Assembly: GCA_904501915.1 (NCBI GenBank)
Contig: CAJGCV010000001.1
Span: 62,001 to 126,000 of the forward strand
Direction of reading: 5' to 3'
From: an uncultured Akkermansia sp.
GTDB lineage: Bacteria > Verrucomicrobiota > Verrucomicrobiia > Verrucomicrobiales > Akkermansiaceae
Length of the DNA: 64,000 nt
Position numbers and translations under genes: made by a program. The notes under the pieces are model-generated. The model searched no databases, was not told the DNA's origin, and worked only from the letters and a program-made list of their open reading frames with translations. Of this stretch, positions 1-8,823 are shown in pieces. Each line of letters opens with the position of its first letter. Position 1 is the first letter of the stretch.

Positions 1-252
1 ATATTGCCAGCTGCGTATGAGTGTCTGGAGGATAGGGGAGATATGCTGGTTCTCATCAAGCCGCAGTTTGAATTACAGCCAGAAGATATCGGACCGGGCG
101 GCATCGTGCGTGACCCGGAGTTACACCAGCGAGCCGTAGAAAAGATACGTCTCTTTGTGACCGAAGAATTGAAGCGCGAATGGTGCGGCGTGGCTGATTC
201 CCCCATTACCGGAATGGAAGGAAACAAAGAGTTTCTAGCATGGTTGCGCTAA
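1..252 (+). CDS. tlyA: TlyA-family rRNA 2'-O-methyltransferase, C-terminal end
   Basis: Only the last 83 residues are in the window; the reading frame is open from base 1. The segment carries KPQFE followed by a GGIVRD block and a His, which is the end of the FtsJ-like methyltransferase domain in TlyA (haemolysin A) proteins. Known members methylate 16S/23S rRNA cytidines in the cytoplasm. The stop lies 3 bases from the end of convergent recG. The N-terminal S4 RNA-binding domain expected for the family is outside the window. Confidence 0.8.
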   Translation: MLPAAYECLEDRGDMLVLIKPQFELQPEDIGPGGIVRDPELHQRAVEKIRLFVTEELKREWCGVADSPITGMEGNKEFLAWLR

Positions 253-255
253 AGC

Positions 256-2385
256 TTAGCATGTAGTAACAGCTTCGCTGTCTATCGCTACCAGATTTTT
301 CAAATAAAGGTGCTCGGGCAATTGCAAGCCCGGGTCCTTTTGTAATATGGCTGCCGCTTCCCGGCTGGCGCGGTGAAGCAGGCGTGTATCTGCCAACCAT
401 TCGGGGAACTCTATGCTGCCCATGCCGCTCTGCGCCGTTCCCAGCACGTCTCCCGGGCCGCGAAGCCGGAAATCTTCTTCTGCGATTTCAAAGCCATTGA
501 GCGTGCGGCACATAATTTCCAATTTTTCTCTGCCCGGTTCTCCGGCCTTGGCAGAGGATAGCAGAATGCAGTAGCTTTTGTGCTGACCGCGGCCTATACG
601 GCCGCGCAACTGGTGAAGCTGCGAAAGACCGAAGCTGTCCGCATCATTAATAATCATGATGCTGGCATTCGGAACATCCACCCCGACTTCCACAACCGTG
701 GTTGCCACCAGCAACTCAGTCTCTCCTGCAGAAAAATGCTGCATAACAGCCTCTTTTTCATCGGCTGACATGCGGCCATGAAGCAAACCTATGCGCCGCT
801 GTGGAAAGATTTCCTGCCAATGCGCCAATTCACCCATGGCGCTGCTTTGCTTGCGGGTATCACTCTCCTCCACCAGAGGGGAAACGACGTAAACCTGCCT
901 CCCTGCATCCATCTGTTCTGCCATGAAAGATATGATACGCTTCATATTGGCAGGATTCCGCAGAGCCGTTACAATCTCTCCCCTGTTTGCAGGAAGTTCG
1001 TCAATGACAGACACCTCCAGGTCACCGTAGAGTGTGAGCGTCAGCGTCCGGGGAATAGGAGTCGCAGTCATCACCAGGACATCCGGGTTGTCCCCACTGG
1101 CAATGAAGCGTTCGCGTTGTTCTACGCCGAATTTGTGCTGCTCATCAATAACAGCGAGACCGAGGTTAACCGGACGGTTCTTTTTGAATAACAATGCATG
1201 TGTGCCGACAATGATGCGGGGAGTGCTGTCATACTCCCCCTGCTCCAGCAGCACCCCCGTATCATCCTTGTGTTCAGAGGTGCGCAGAGATACCTGAACA
1301 TCTGTGTGTTGCAGCAAACGGCAGAAATTGCGGTAGTGCTGTTCCGCCAGAATCTGGGTCGGGGCGAGCATGGCTGCCACTTTACCGCTGCCTACAGCAA
1401 GAAGCATAGCGCAAAGCGCCACCAGTGTTTTGCCGCTGCCCACATCTCCTTGCAGCAGCCGGTTCATTTGTTTCCGGCTCGCCATGTCTGCCTGAATCTC
1501 CTGAATGCACCGCATCTGAGCCTGCGTCAGCTGGAACGGCAGAGACTGGATAAGCTCTTCCATGTAGGCAGGACAGGAAGCCGTTACCTGCCCTTTGCGC
1601 TCCTGAAGTCTGTGCCTGCGCCAGGCAACCCGGAATTGTTGCTCAAAACATTCAGACAGAGCAAACCGCAAGCGCGCGCGGCGGTGCTGCTCTTCGGATT
1701 CCGGGAAATGGATATCGCGCACAGCTTGCCAGAACGGGTAGGCCGGTGCTACATCGTATCCGGGAGTCGGCAGGTTGGGTGATAGTTGTTGCAGTGCATT
1801 CCAAACCAGTGCACGGTAACTACGCGCAGAAATGCCAGCCACACTCTTGTAGATAGGAACGATGCGGTCAGTATGAATCGGCGCGGTGTTAGCGGAGGGA
1901 ATGGTAGCGGCAAAGCCAAGCCCTCCCATGGCTGCTTCCACAAGTCTGCGTCCTGCATCTTCATCATCCATGATTTCAAAATCAGGGTTTGCAATGGTGA
2001 GTTTACCCCCATAAACCCTGATTTTTCCATAAATAGAAAGATTCATGCCGGTTGCCAGCAACTTGGCAACATAGGGCATATTAAACCAGCGAAGATACAA
2101 TCGAGTACCATGAGGGTCTCCCTGTGTGCCGACCGTTGCTTCAAAATAACGCTTGTATGAAAACCTCCAGGCGCAACTCAAAACATGAACCCGGGCACAA
2201 ACGGTATCCCCATTCTCCACCAGGTGCAATTCCGTGGAGCTGCGCCTGTCTTCATAGCGCCGGGGTATGCGCCTGAGGAGTTGCTGTACTGTGCGTATTC
2301 CTGCTGCGTCAAATGCCTGCAGCTCGCGCCGGGAAACGGTCCCCAGCGCAGATATCAGGGATTCCGGCTGCAGGCACGCATTCAT
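256..2385 (-). CDS. recG: ATP-dependent DNA helicase RecG
   Basis: RecG remodels stalled replication forks and branch-migrates Holliday junctions. The 709-residue protein has the full family architecture: an N-terminal wedge/OB domain (about residues 1-250), then superfamily 2 motor motifs: Walker A GDVGSGKT at residues 313-320, a DEQH box, TATPIPRTL (motif III) and RGRIGRG (motif VI). Length is close to the usual 680-700. The ATG overlaps the stop of the upstream amidase gene by one base, so the two are probably co-transcribed from the promoter before the amidase. Confidence 0.96.
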   Translation of the reverse strand: MNACLQPESLISALGTVSRRELQAFDAAGIRTVQQLLRRIPRRYEDRRSSTELHLVENGDTVCARVHVLSCAWRFSYKRYFEATVGTQGDPHGTRLYLRWFNMPYVAKLLATGMNLSIYGKIRVYGGKLTIANPDFEIMDDEDAGRRLVEAAMGGLGFAATIPSANTAPIHTDRIVPIYKSVAGISARSYRALVWNALQQLSPNLPTPGYDVAPAYPFWQAVRDIHFPESEEQHRRARLRFALSECFEQQFRVAWRRHRLQERKGQVTASCPAYMEELIQSLPFQLTQAQMRCIQEIQADMASRKQMNRLLQGDVGSGKTLVALCAMLLAVGSGKVAAMLAPTQILAEQHYRNFCRLLQHTDVQVSLRTSEHKDDTGVLLEQGEYDSTPRIIVGTHALLFKKNRPVNLGLAVIDEQHKFGVEQRERFIASGDNPDVLVMTATPIPRTLTLTLYGDLEVSVIDELPANRGEIVTALRNPANMKRIISFMAEQMDAGRQVYVVSPLVEESDTRKQSSAMGELAHWQEIFPQRRIGLLHGRMSADEKEAVMQHFSAGETELLVATTVVEVGVDVPNASIMIINDADSFGLSQLHQLRGRIGRGQHKSYCILLSSAKAGEPGREKLEIMCRTLNGFEIAEEDFRLRGPGDVLGTAQSGMGSIEFPEWLADTRLLHRASREAAAILQKDPGLQLPEHLYLKNLVAIDSEAVTTC

Positions 2386-3080
2386 CAGCGGTTGGATTTA
2401 CCCTGGTTAATGCAGCGGTAATAATAGTCAACCCGGCTGTGGAACCATGCCCACTTGGGCCCAGGACGCCCATTGGTCAGCAGGGGTGCCGGACAGTTTT
2501 TGCGCGTCCAGTGGTAGTGAGGCACGACGCGACGCAGGTTGATACCATAGCGTTTCATCAGCACAGCGGTCAGCTTGGCGGCTCTGTCCCATGTGCGGAA
2601 ATGGTTGTGCCCTTTGTTTTCGCACTCGCACATTTCGATGCCGATGGAGTTATGATTACCCGCCGGAGTTCCGGCATGCCAGCCGGTTTCACGCAGTGGC
2701 AGATTCTGCACGCACATGAACTGGTCAACCGTAAAATGCCAGCTGCGGTTTGTGAATGCACCGCGGCAAAGTGCGCGGGAGTGCTGCATGGCGGTAGATG
2801 AAGGTGAATGGTTTGCTGTGCTGTGAATTGTGATGAAAGCGGGATTTAACCGGCGGGCTCCGCGACGCTGGCGGGAATTAGACGGCATAATGCGCACCTT
2901 GATGTTCACTTCTCTGGCAAGCCTGGCTATACTACGCTGAACAAGCGGTGTTGCCACTGTCTTGAATCGCACAGCCCTGGGGGTACGGAGATAGGAATTC
3001 CCCCCCTGTTGCTGGCACGCAGTAAAGACTGAGGCAAAAGCCAACAGAGAAAAGATGATGAGTTTTCCGAAGCGTGCCAT
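2385..3080 (-). CDS. N-acetylmuramoyl-L-alanine amidase (Amidase_2/PGRP fold), lipoprotein
   Basis: A predicted peptidoglycan amidase of 231 residues. It begins with a lipoprotein signal (hydrophobic stretch ending in VFTAC, the Cys being the lipidation site), followed by an Amidase_2 domain with the zinc-ligand-like elements ITIHSTAN, HFTVD, GWHAG, GIEMCE and HYHWTRKNCP. The enzyme would cleave the amide between MurNAc and the stem peptide in the periplasm. A GTG 24 bases upstream is possible, but the promoter at 3087-3115 places the transcript start just before the ATG at 3080, so I use that ATG. The recG gene follows with a one-base overlap. Confidence 0.85.
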   Translation of the reverse strand: MARFGKLIIFSLLAFASVFTACQQQGGNSYLRTPRAVRFKTVATPLVQRSIARLAREVNIKVRIMPSNSRQRRGARRLNPAFITIHSTANHSPSSTAMQHSRALCRGAFTNRSWHFTVDQFMCVQNLPLRETGWHAGTPAGNHNSIGIEMCECENKGHNHFRTWDRAAKLTAVLMKRYGINLRRVVPHYHWTRKNCPAPLLTNGRPGPKWAWFHSRVDYYYRCINQGKSNR

Positions 3081-3086
3081 GCACGT

Positions 3087-3115
3087 ATTCTGCCATTCCT
3101 GCACCGGCTTGGCAA
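3087..3115 (-). promoter_or_regulatory. Promoter of the amidase-recG operon
   Basis: Read on the minus strand: TTGCCA, 17 bases, CAGAAT. The -10 box ends 6 bases before the amidase ATG, so the message would start at or next to the start codon. Confidence 0.55.
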
Positions 3116-3202
3116 GTTCAAATGGTGTCGTGCAGCAAGTTTTCAGGGCTTACTCACGAGAACCCTTCCATTGGTTTTGCCCTGCTTTCATCTATAATTT
3201 TA

Positions 3203-3231
3203 TTGCGTGCTGCAGCATCCTGTGATAATGT
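3203..3231 (+). promoter_or_regulatory. Promoter of the GH20 gene
   Basis: TTGCGT, 17 bases, TAATGT; the -10 ends 6 bases before the ATG at 3238 (an overlapping GATAAT is an alternative -10). Probably leaderless. Confidence 0.5.
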
Positions 3232-3237
3232 GATGCT

Positions 3238-5259
3238 ATGTTAAGATTCGTTAAGCTTCTTTCTCTCTTTATATTTTTCAGCGGTGTATCCACCGCAGAA
3301 TGGACATCTCCACACGATTTACAACTAGAGGAAAAAGCACCCAATGCTCTGATTCCCTTTCCCCGGGAAGTGAGCTGGGAAAAAGATACAATCAAGCTTC
3401 CCAGTGCGAAAAACTGGGAACTTAAAGGTAAAGCAGTCAAGCTGAAATCCATTAAGATTGCGTGGAAGGGACTGCTGCAGGATATTAAAGGCTCAGCAAA
3501 AGGCAAACTTACAGTCCAGCTGAAGGACGCCGGCTCAAAACTGACAAATGAGCAGAAAGAAGAAGGTTACATTCTTACCGTTCAAGATAAACAAATTACA
3601 ATTGAAGCAAAAAGAATCTCCGGATTCTTTTATGGACTCCAGACGCTCAGGCAGCTCGTCCAAGGCAAGAAAATGCTGCCTCAATGTACCATAAAAGACT
3701 GGCCTGCATTCCGCTACCGAGGCTTCATGCAGGATTCCGGACGCAATTTCCGCAGCATCGAACGGTTAAAGAAAGAAATTGACCTTGCCTCTCGGTTAAA
3801 AGTCAATTTATTTCACTGGCATCTCACCGACCACCACGGCTGGCGAATCCAGTGTAAGAAATACCCGGTGCTGAATGAGGAAAAGACTCGTGAACGAGAC
3901 CACAAGGATACATACTCATACGCAGAAATTCTTGATTTGTTCGAATATGCCCATGCTCGCAGGGTGCAGATTCTCCCGGAAATGGATATGCCCGGGCACA
4001 GCAAATATTTCAGCAAAGCTTTCGGATTCAACATGGAATCGCCAGAAGGCATGAAGATATGCGCCGACCTCATCAATGAATTCTGCCAGGAAATTCCCAG
4101 GAATGTCTGCCCATGGGTCAGTTTCGGTGCAGACGAATGTAAAATTGCCAATGCTGAGCAGTTTGTCAACATGGCATGCGAAACCATCAAAGCACACGAT
4201 CGAGACCACGCCCAATGGGCTGGTGGTCACGATCTCAAAGTTCATGCAGACTCCATTCAGAAACGCTGGGCCGAGGGGTATAACGGATGCGTAAAATCGC
4301 TTTCGAACCTTACGGGGCGTACTCTGGACTACGCAGTCGGCTATTCGAATGTCTATCCTCCGGCCATGATGGTGCGTCGCTATTTCTTCATGCGTCCGTG
4401 TGGCGAAGCAAAGGGCAGTGATCAGGCACTCGGTGTGGTGTTGGGAATCTGGCCGGATGGCAGGGTGGATAAGAAGGAATGGATTCCCGGCATGTGCAAC
4501 ATGTGGCCCTCAATGTGTGCCATGGTGGAACGCGGCTGGTGCGGCGGCGATGGCGAGGGCGACGCTTTTGTGCCTGATTTGCCAGCGCCTGACACAGAAC
4601 CAGGCAAGGCATATCACCTTTTCCAGAAACGTATGGCCAGCATTGCTAAAACCATTTTCAAGGGAGAAGACTTCCCCATGTGGACAGAAAGCACACTGAG
4701 CTGGACACTGGTGGAACCGCAGCCCTCAACCGATGCAGACAAACTGCGCGAAGCTGTTCTTAAAGGAAAGCTTGAGGGGCTTACCACTCGCCAGGTGCAT
4801 GGGTCAAACATCTATTTCCGCACGCGCGACGGTTCTGGAAACCAAGGACTGTATCGTACCGCCAAGACAGGAGTAACCGTATGGGCTATAACCACTATCA
4901 AAGTGAATAAGGACGGCAAATACCCATTCATGATTGGCTTTGATGCTCCGGAACGCTCCAACCGCCGGTGGACTGGTGTCCCTCAAAATGGGCAATGGAG
5001 CCAGGCGGGGACCAAAGTCTGGATTAACGGCAAGGAAGTCCGCAACCCTCGCGTTTACAAGCTGGCGGGGCAACGAACCGAACCAAGAAAAATATGGGGC
5101 TTCGAAAATCCGCTGGATCTGGAAGAGGTGTGGTGGATGCTCGGACCGACTGAATTAAATCTGAAAAAAGGGGAAAACACCATCATTATTGAACAACCAT
5201 ACCCTGGCTATCATCTAGACTGGAGTATTGGATTCACGCCGCTTTTCAAACATAAGTAA
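3238..5259 (+). CDS. Secreted beta-N-acetylhexosaminidase (GH20)
   Basis: Removes terminal beta-linked GlcNAc/GalNAc from glycans such as mucin O-glycans or chitobiose by substrate-assisted catalysis. The 673-residue protein has a signal peptide (about residues 1-20), a GH20 N-terminal alpha/beta domain (about 35-150) and the catalytic barrel from about 155, with HWHLTD at 193-198, EMDMPGH at 248-254 and the catalytic Asp-Glu pair at D299-E300 (in FGADE). The C-terminal 200 residues are less familiar and may be an accessory beta domain. It is a single gene with its own promoter, transcribed away from the amidase-recG operon. Family assignment is firm; the natural substrate is inferred. Confidence 0.92.
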   Translation: MLRFVKLLSLFIFFSGVSTAEWTSPHDLQLEEKAPNALIPFPREVSWEKDTIKLPSAKNWELKGKAVKLKSIKIAWKGLLQDIKGSAKGKLTVQLKDAGSKLTNEQKEEGYILTVQDKQITIEAKRISGFFYGLQTLRQLVQGKKMLPQCTIKDWPAFRYRGFMQDSGRNFRSIERLKKEIDLASRLKVNLFHWHLTDHHGWRIQCKKYPVLNEEKTRERDHKDTYSYAEILDLFEYAHARRVQILPEMDMPGHSKYFSKAFGFNMESPEGMKICADLINEFCQEIPRNVCPWVSFGADECKIANAEQFVNMACETIKAHDRDHAQWAGGHDLKVHADSIQKRWAEGYNGCVKSLSNLTGRTLDYAVGYSNVYPPAMMVRRYFFMRPCGEAKGSDQALGVVLGIWPDGRVDKKEWIPGMCNMWPSMCAMVERGWCGGDGEGDAFVPDLPAPDTEPGKAYHLFQKRMASIAKTIFKGEDFPMWTESTLSWTLVEPQPSTDADKLREAVLKGKLEGLTTRQVHGSNIYFRTRDGSGNQGLYRTAKTGVTVWAITTIKVNKDGKYPFMIGFDAPERSNRRWTGVPQNGQWSQAGTKVWINGKEVRNPRVYKLAGQRTEPRKIWGFENPLDLEEVWWMLGPTELNLKKGENTIIIEQPYPGYHLDWSIGFTPLFKHK

Positions 5260-5299
5260 GGCATGACACCCAACAAAACACGATGAACACGCAAGATTC

Positions 5300-5328
5300 T
5301 TGACTTTCCTGCGTATTCATAGTAGACA
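5300..5328 (+). promoter_or_regulatory. Promoter of the FKBP gene
   Basis: TTGACT, 17 bases, TAGACA. The predicted leader is about 20 bases and has no Shine-Dalgarno motif. Confidence 0.55.
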
Positions 5329-5355
5329 CATAGTCGACAACAGTACATCACGCAT

Positions 5356-6396
5356 ATGAAAAAGACGTACATCATGATTCTGGCCGGTCTGGCCATTGCT
5401 GGCGCCACCACTACCTACTGCTTCTCCCAGAGCAACCAGGAAGTGCCGGTGACCACCCCTGCCCCTGCAGAAGCCGTCATCGCCGCTGAGGCCGCACAGG
5501 CTGCCGGTGCACCCGTAACTGCCACTACTATTTCTGAAGAGGACGCCAAAAAGGCATTCTCCTATTTCATCGGTTACCGCTTCGGTCAGGAAGTTTCTGC
5601 CGGCGCAACCACCCTTACGGCCGATGACTTCGACAAGGACACCTTCTTCCAGGCTCTTCAGGATAGTCTTACCGGCCAGCAGCCCAGCATGGACCAGTCC
5701 ATGATTGAGGCCGGCATGAATGCCTTTGTGTTGACCATGCAGAAGCGCGAAGCCGTTAAGGCAGAGGCCAACCTCGCTGCAGGCAAAGCTTACCAGGAGG
5801 AATATGCCAAGGGTGAAGGCGTGACCAAGACCGAGAGCGGCCTGCTCTACACCGTCATCACCCCCAGCGAAGGTCGCAAGTATGACCCCGCCGTAGATGG
5901 CGAGGGTGCTATCTGCAACGTGACCTATGAGGGCAAGCTTATCGACGGAACCGTATTCGACAAGAGCCCCGCTCCCATCGATATGCCCATCGACCGCGTG
6001 GTGCCCGGTTTCTCTGAAGCCCTGAAGCTCATGCCCGTTGGTTCCACCTGGGAAGTGTGCATTCCCTCCGAACTGGCATACGGTCCCCAGGGACCTGCCC
6101 CCATCGGCAACAACAGCACGCTTGTGTTCACCATTACGCTCAACAGCATCACCAAGGCTCCCGAGCCCGATATGAACGCCCGTTCCCTGCAGCAGCTTCC
6201 CCCCGAGATTATGCAGCAGCTCCAGCAGCAGGGCCTGGAAATTCAGCCCGATGACGCCGCAGAAGAGCCTCTGCCTGCCCCGGCCGAAGAAGTGCCTGCC
6301 GCTCCCGCAGCAGAAACACCCGCAGCCCCTGCCCCCGCAGAGGAAGCGGCATCTCCGGCCTCCCCTGCCACGCTGACGGAAGCAGAGAACTTCTAA
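5356..6396 (+). CDS. FKBP-type peptidyl-prolyl isomerase (Mip/FkpA-like), exported
   Basis: Catalyses prolyl cis-trans isomerisation, probably assisting protein folding in the periplasm. Layout of the 346 residues: signal peptide (1-25), Ala/Pro linker, an FKBP N-terminal dimerisation domain (about 60-150, with YFIGYRFGQEV), the FKBP catalytic domain (about 160-270, with GTVFDKS, VVPGFSEAL and the AYG element) and a C-terminal tail very rich in Pro, Ala and Glu. The low-complexity tail is unusual and may act as a flexible tether. The gene is monocistronic: it has its own promoter and a strong terminator just after the stop. A second isomerase of another family follows. Confidence 0.9.
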   Translation: MKKTYIMILAGLAIAGATTTYCFSQSNQEVPVTTPAPAEAVIAAEAAQAAGAPVTATTISEEDAKKAFSYFIGYRFGQEVSAGATTLTADDFDKDTFFQALQDSLTGQQPSMDQSMIEAGMNAFVLTMQKREAVKAEANLAAGKAYQEEYAKGEGVTKTESGLLYTVITPSEGRKYDPAVDGEGAICNVTYEGKLIDGTVFDKSPAPIDMPIDRVVPGFSEALKLMPVGSTWEVCIPSELAYGPQGPAPIGNNSTLVFTITLNSITKAPEPDMNARSLQQLPPEIMQQLQQQGLEIQPDDAAEEPLPAPAEEVPAAPAAETPAAPAPAEEAASPASPATLTEAENF

Positions 6397-6421
6397 TCGG
6401 TTTTGAACCATTTCTTTTCGG

Positions 6422-6455
6422 GCACCCCGCAGAGATTCTGCGGGGTGCTTTTTGT
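6422..6455 (+). terminator. Rho-independent terminator after the FKBP gene
   Basis: Perfect 11-bp stem (6422-6432 with 6438-6448), loop AGATT, followed by a run of five T. Confidence 0.9.
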
Positions 6456-6479
6456 ACGCGAGCGTGACAAGCTTTTTGT

Positions 6480-6508
6480 TTGCAAAAAAAGCCGGGTAAG
6501 AGTAAACT
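6480..6508 (+). promoter_or_regulatory. Promoter of the ppiC-aroA-dnaG operon
   Basis: TTGCAA, 17 bases, TAAACT; the -10 ends 6 bases before the GTG at 6515. This supports the GTG start and a leaderless message. Confidence 0.55.
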
Positions 6509-6514
6509 GGCACC

Positions 6515-7519
6515 GTGAAGTGGACATCTGCCAGAATCTTTGTTCTGAAATCGGCAATCATCGGCACAACCCTTGGTTACTTGATTCTTGATTTATGGTT
6601 ATTGCGCGGACCCATGTATGGTTTTCTGCACAAGGATAAACTGTCAGCAGAGGCTGCCGCTGTTGTGTATGGAGAGCGCATATCGCACGCTCAGCTTGCG
6701 CGCCATAAGGTCGAGCAGGAAGCCATTTCTGGCAAGGATAAGGTCAATATCGCCATGATGATGGATCTGGTGCGAGCCTCGCTGCTGCGTCTTCGAACCC
6801 GTTATAATGACAACCAGTTACCCCATGATCGCGCAGCTGCCGCGAAATTCGTTCAAGAGCTGTCCACCCGGGCAGGAAACGATGCTCTCTTTGAACAACA
6901 ACTTGCCTCCCAGGGATACACACGGAGGCAGTTTACAGACAAGGTGGAAGCCCGACAGATGGAACTGGCACTGCTGGAACGGAATCTGGCACCCCAATCG
7001 CAGGTGGATAATGCCGCCATTATGGCCCACTACAAGTTAATCAAAGACGAACTCACCATACCAGCCAGTCGCCCGGTGAAGCACATCTTCATATCCACAC
7101 TGCACCGCAGCGATGATGATGCACGCCGCGCGGGTGAACTGGTGATGTCACGGCTGGAGTCAGGCGAAGGCTTTGCGGAACTGGCAGCAGAGATGAGTGA
7201 TGACACAGCCACGGCGCAACGAGGCGGTAACCTGGGCACCGTCTATGATGATGCCCATATCACACTGCCGGAGCTGAATCTCTTCGGGGAACAAGCCCTG
7301 CCTGCAGGATGCCCGAGTCTGGTTAAAAGCAAGTGGGGCTGGCATGTGGTACTGCCCGGTCCTGTTACTCCGGCATACACGCCATCGCTGGATGAATGCC
7401 GTGAGACCCTGCGCACCGCCATCATCAGCGCGCAGCGAGAAATCGGGGTTAACACTTTTTTCGATACCCTCATAAAAGAAGGGATGCAACAGAAACACAT
7501 CAAAATTCATGTCAAGTAA
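6515..7519 (+). CDS. PpiC/SurA-like parvulin-type peptidyl-prolyl isomerase, membrane-anchored
   Basis: The 334-residue protein has one N-terminal membrane helix (about 12-30) and then lies in the periplasm. An N-terminal SurA-like helical region (about 45-170) precedes a parvulin domain (about 185-290) recognisable by KHIFIST, the segment LESGEGFAELAAEMSDD, GGNLG and WGWHVV. Such proteins assist folding of exported proteins. The start is GTG, supported by the promoter immediately upstream. The end overlaps aroA by 11 bases, so translation is probably coupled, although no functional link between a foldase and the shikimate pathway is evident. Confidence 0.82.
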   Translation: MKWTSARIFVLKSAIIGTTLGYLILDLWLLRGPMYGFLHKDKLSAEAAAVVYGERISHAQLARHKVEQEAISGKDKVNIAMMMDLVRASLLRLRTRYNDNQLPHDRAAAAKFVQELSTRAGNDALFEQQLASQGYTRRQFTDKVEARQMELALLERNLAPQSQVDNAAIMAHYKLIKDELTIPASRPVKHIFISTLHRSDDDARRAGELVMSRLESGEGFAELAAEMSDDTATAQRGGNLGTVYDDAHITLPELNLFGEQALPAGCPSLVKSKWGWHVVLPGPVTPAYTPSLDECRETLRTAIISAQREIGVNTFFDTLIKEGMQQKHIKIHVK

Positions 7520-8819
7520 CAGCATCACTGTTTCCCGCGCCGCTAAAGGACTGAAGGGCACCCTCACCGTACCTGGCGATAAGAGTATTTCCCACCGCGT
7601 GGCCATTCTGGGGGCTTTGGGTAATGGCACTATGCAGGTGCGTAATTTCCTTTGCAGCGAAGACTGCGTGAACACCCTGCGGGCCATGCAACAACTCGGG
7701 GCCATCGTGGAAAACAGTGATTGCCCGCAGAACTTTTCGCTTACCGGTACAGGCATGCGCCCCACTGCCCCCACAAGAGATATTGATTGCGGCAACAGCG
7801 GCACAGGCATGCGACTCATGGCGGGCGTGCTGGCATCCCTTCCTTTCCGCAGCCGCATGTTCGGCGATGCATCGCTGAGCTCCCGCCCCATGAAACGCAT
7901 CATTGACCCGCTGGGCAGCATGGGTGCACGCATTGCCGCATGTGGAGAAAAGCCCGGTTGTGCGCCGCTGGAAATTGAGGGAGGCAAACTGACCCCCATA
8001 CACTACGATTTACCCATGGCCAGCGCCCAGGTGAAAAGTGCAGTGCTGCTGGCCGGTATGCTGGCGGAGGGGCGTACTTCTGTACACCAGCCTGCTATCA
8101 CCCGTGACCACACGGAGCGTCTGTTCGAGCATTTCGGTATCCCCTGCTCCGTGTCTGAAGATGGGCTTGATATCGCCGTTGACGGTCCGGTTGTCCCCAC
8201 CAACAAGGATATCACCGTTCCGGGTGATATCTCCAGCGCTGCTTTCTGGCTGGTAGCCGGCAGCATCGTGCCGGGCAGCATGCTCACATTGCTCAACGTC
8301 GGACTCAATCCCACCCGGGACGCCATCATCACCGTACTGCGCCGCATGGGGGCGGATATCCGTATCTCCAACCGCACAGACTGCGGCGAACCTTTTGGGG
8401 ATATCACCGTTTACGCTCCGCAGCAGCTTACCGCTACAGAGGTGCTGAAAGCCGAAATTCCGAATCTCATCGATGAAATTCCCGTGCTGGCAGTAGCTGC
8501 TGCTTTTGCAAAAGGCACTACGCGTATCCGCAACGCAGCCGAGCTGCGAGTCAAGGAGAGCGACCGCATCGCCACAGTTGTGGGCAATCTGCGCGCAATG
8601 GGGGCGCAGGTGGAAGAGTTCCCGGATGGTATGGAGATTACCGGCGGTGCGCCTCTGCACGGCGCAACCATGGATTGCTTCGGAGATCACCGCATTGCCA
8701 TGAGCTTCCTCATGGCAGGATTGAATGCGGATGGAGAAACTACACTACTCAACTGCCACAGCATCAACACCTCCTACCCTGGATTCGAAGAGCATCTCCG
8801 CTCCCTCACTCAGGCTTGA
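7509..8819 (+). CDS. aroA: 3-phosphoshikimate 1-carboxyvinyltransferase (EPSP synthase)
   Basis: Transfers enolpyruvyl from PEP to shikimate-3-phosphate, the sixth step of chorismate synthesis, in the cytoplasm. Family hallmarks: GDKSISHR near residue 25, GNSGTGMRL near 98, LRVKESDRI, and DHRIAM near the end. The 436-residue length is normal. The ATG overlaps the end of ppiC by 11 bases and dnaG starts 5 bases after the stop, giving a tight three-gene operon. The first pathway enzyme, DAHP synthase, lies separately at 35394. Confidence 0.96.
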   Translation: MSSNSITVSRAAKGLKGTLTVPGDKSISHRVAILGALGNGTMQVRNFLCSEDCVNTLRAMQQLGAIVENSDCPQNFSLTGTGMRPTAPTRDIDCGNSGTGMRLMAGVLASLPFRSRMFGDASLSSRPMKRIIDPLGSMGARIAACGEKPGCAPLEIEGGKLTPIHYDLPMASAQVKSAVLLAGMLAEGRTSVHQPAITRDHTERLFEHFGIPCSVSEDGLDIAVDGPVVPTNKDITVPGDISSAAFWLVAGSIVPGSMLTLLNVGLNPTRDAIITVLRRMGADIRISNRTDCGEPFGDITVYAPQQLTATEVLKAEIPNLIDEIPVLAVAAAFAKGTTRIRNAAELRVKESDRIATVVGNLRAMGAQVEEFPDGMEITGGAPLHGATMDCFGDHRIAMSFLMAGLNADGETTLLNCHSINTSYPGFEEHLRSLTQA

Positions 8820-8823
8820 AATC

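Noticed and set aside
5317..6567. A 416-codon open frame opposite the FKBP gene
   Set aside because: Gly/Arg/Cys-rich mirror of the Pro/Ala-rich FKBP coding strand; it crosses the FKBP promoter and terminator and has no domain.
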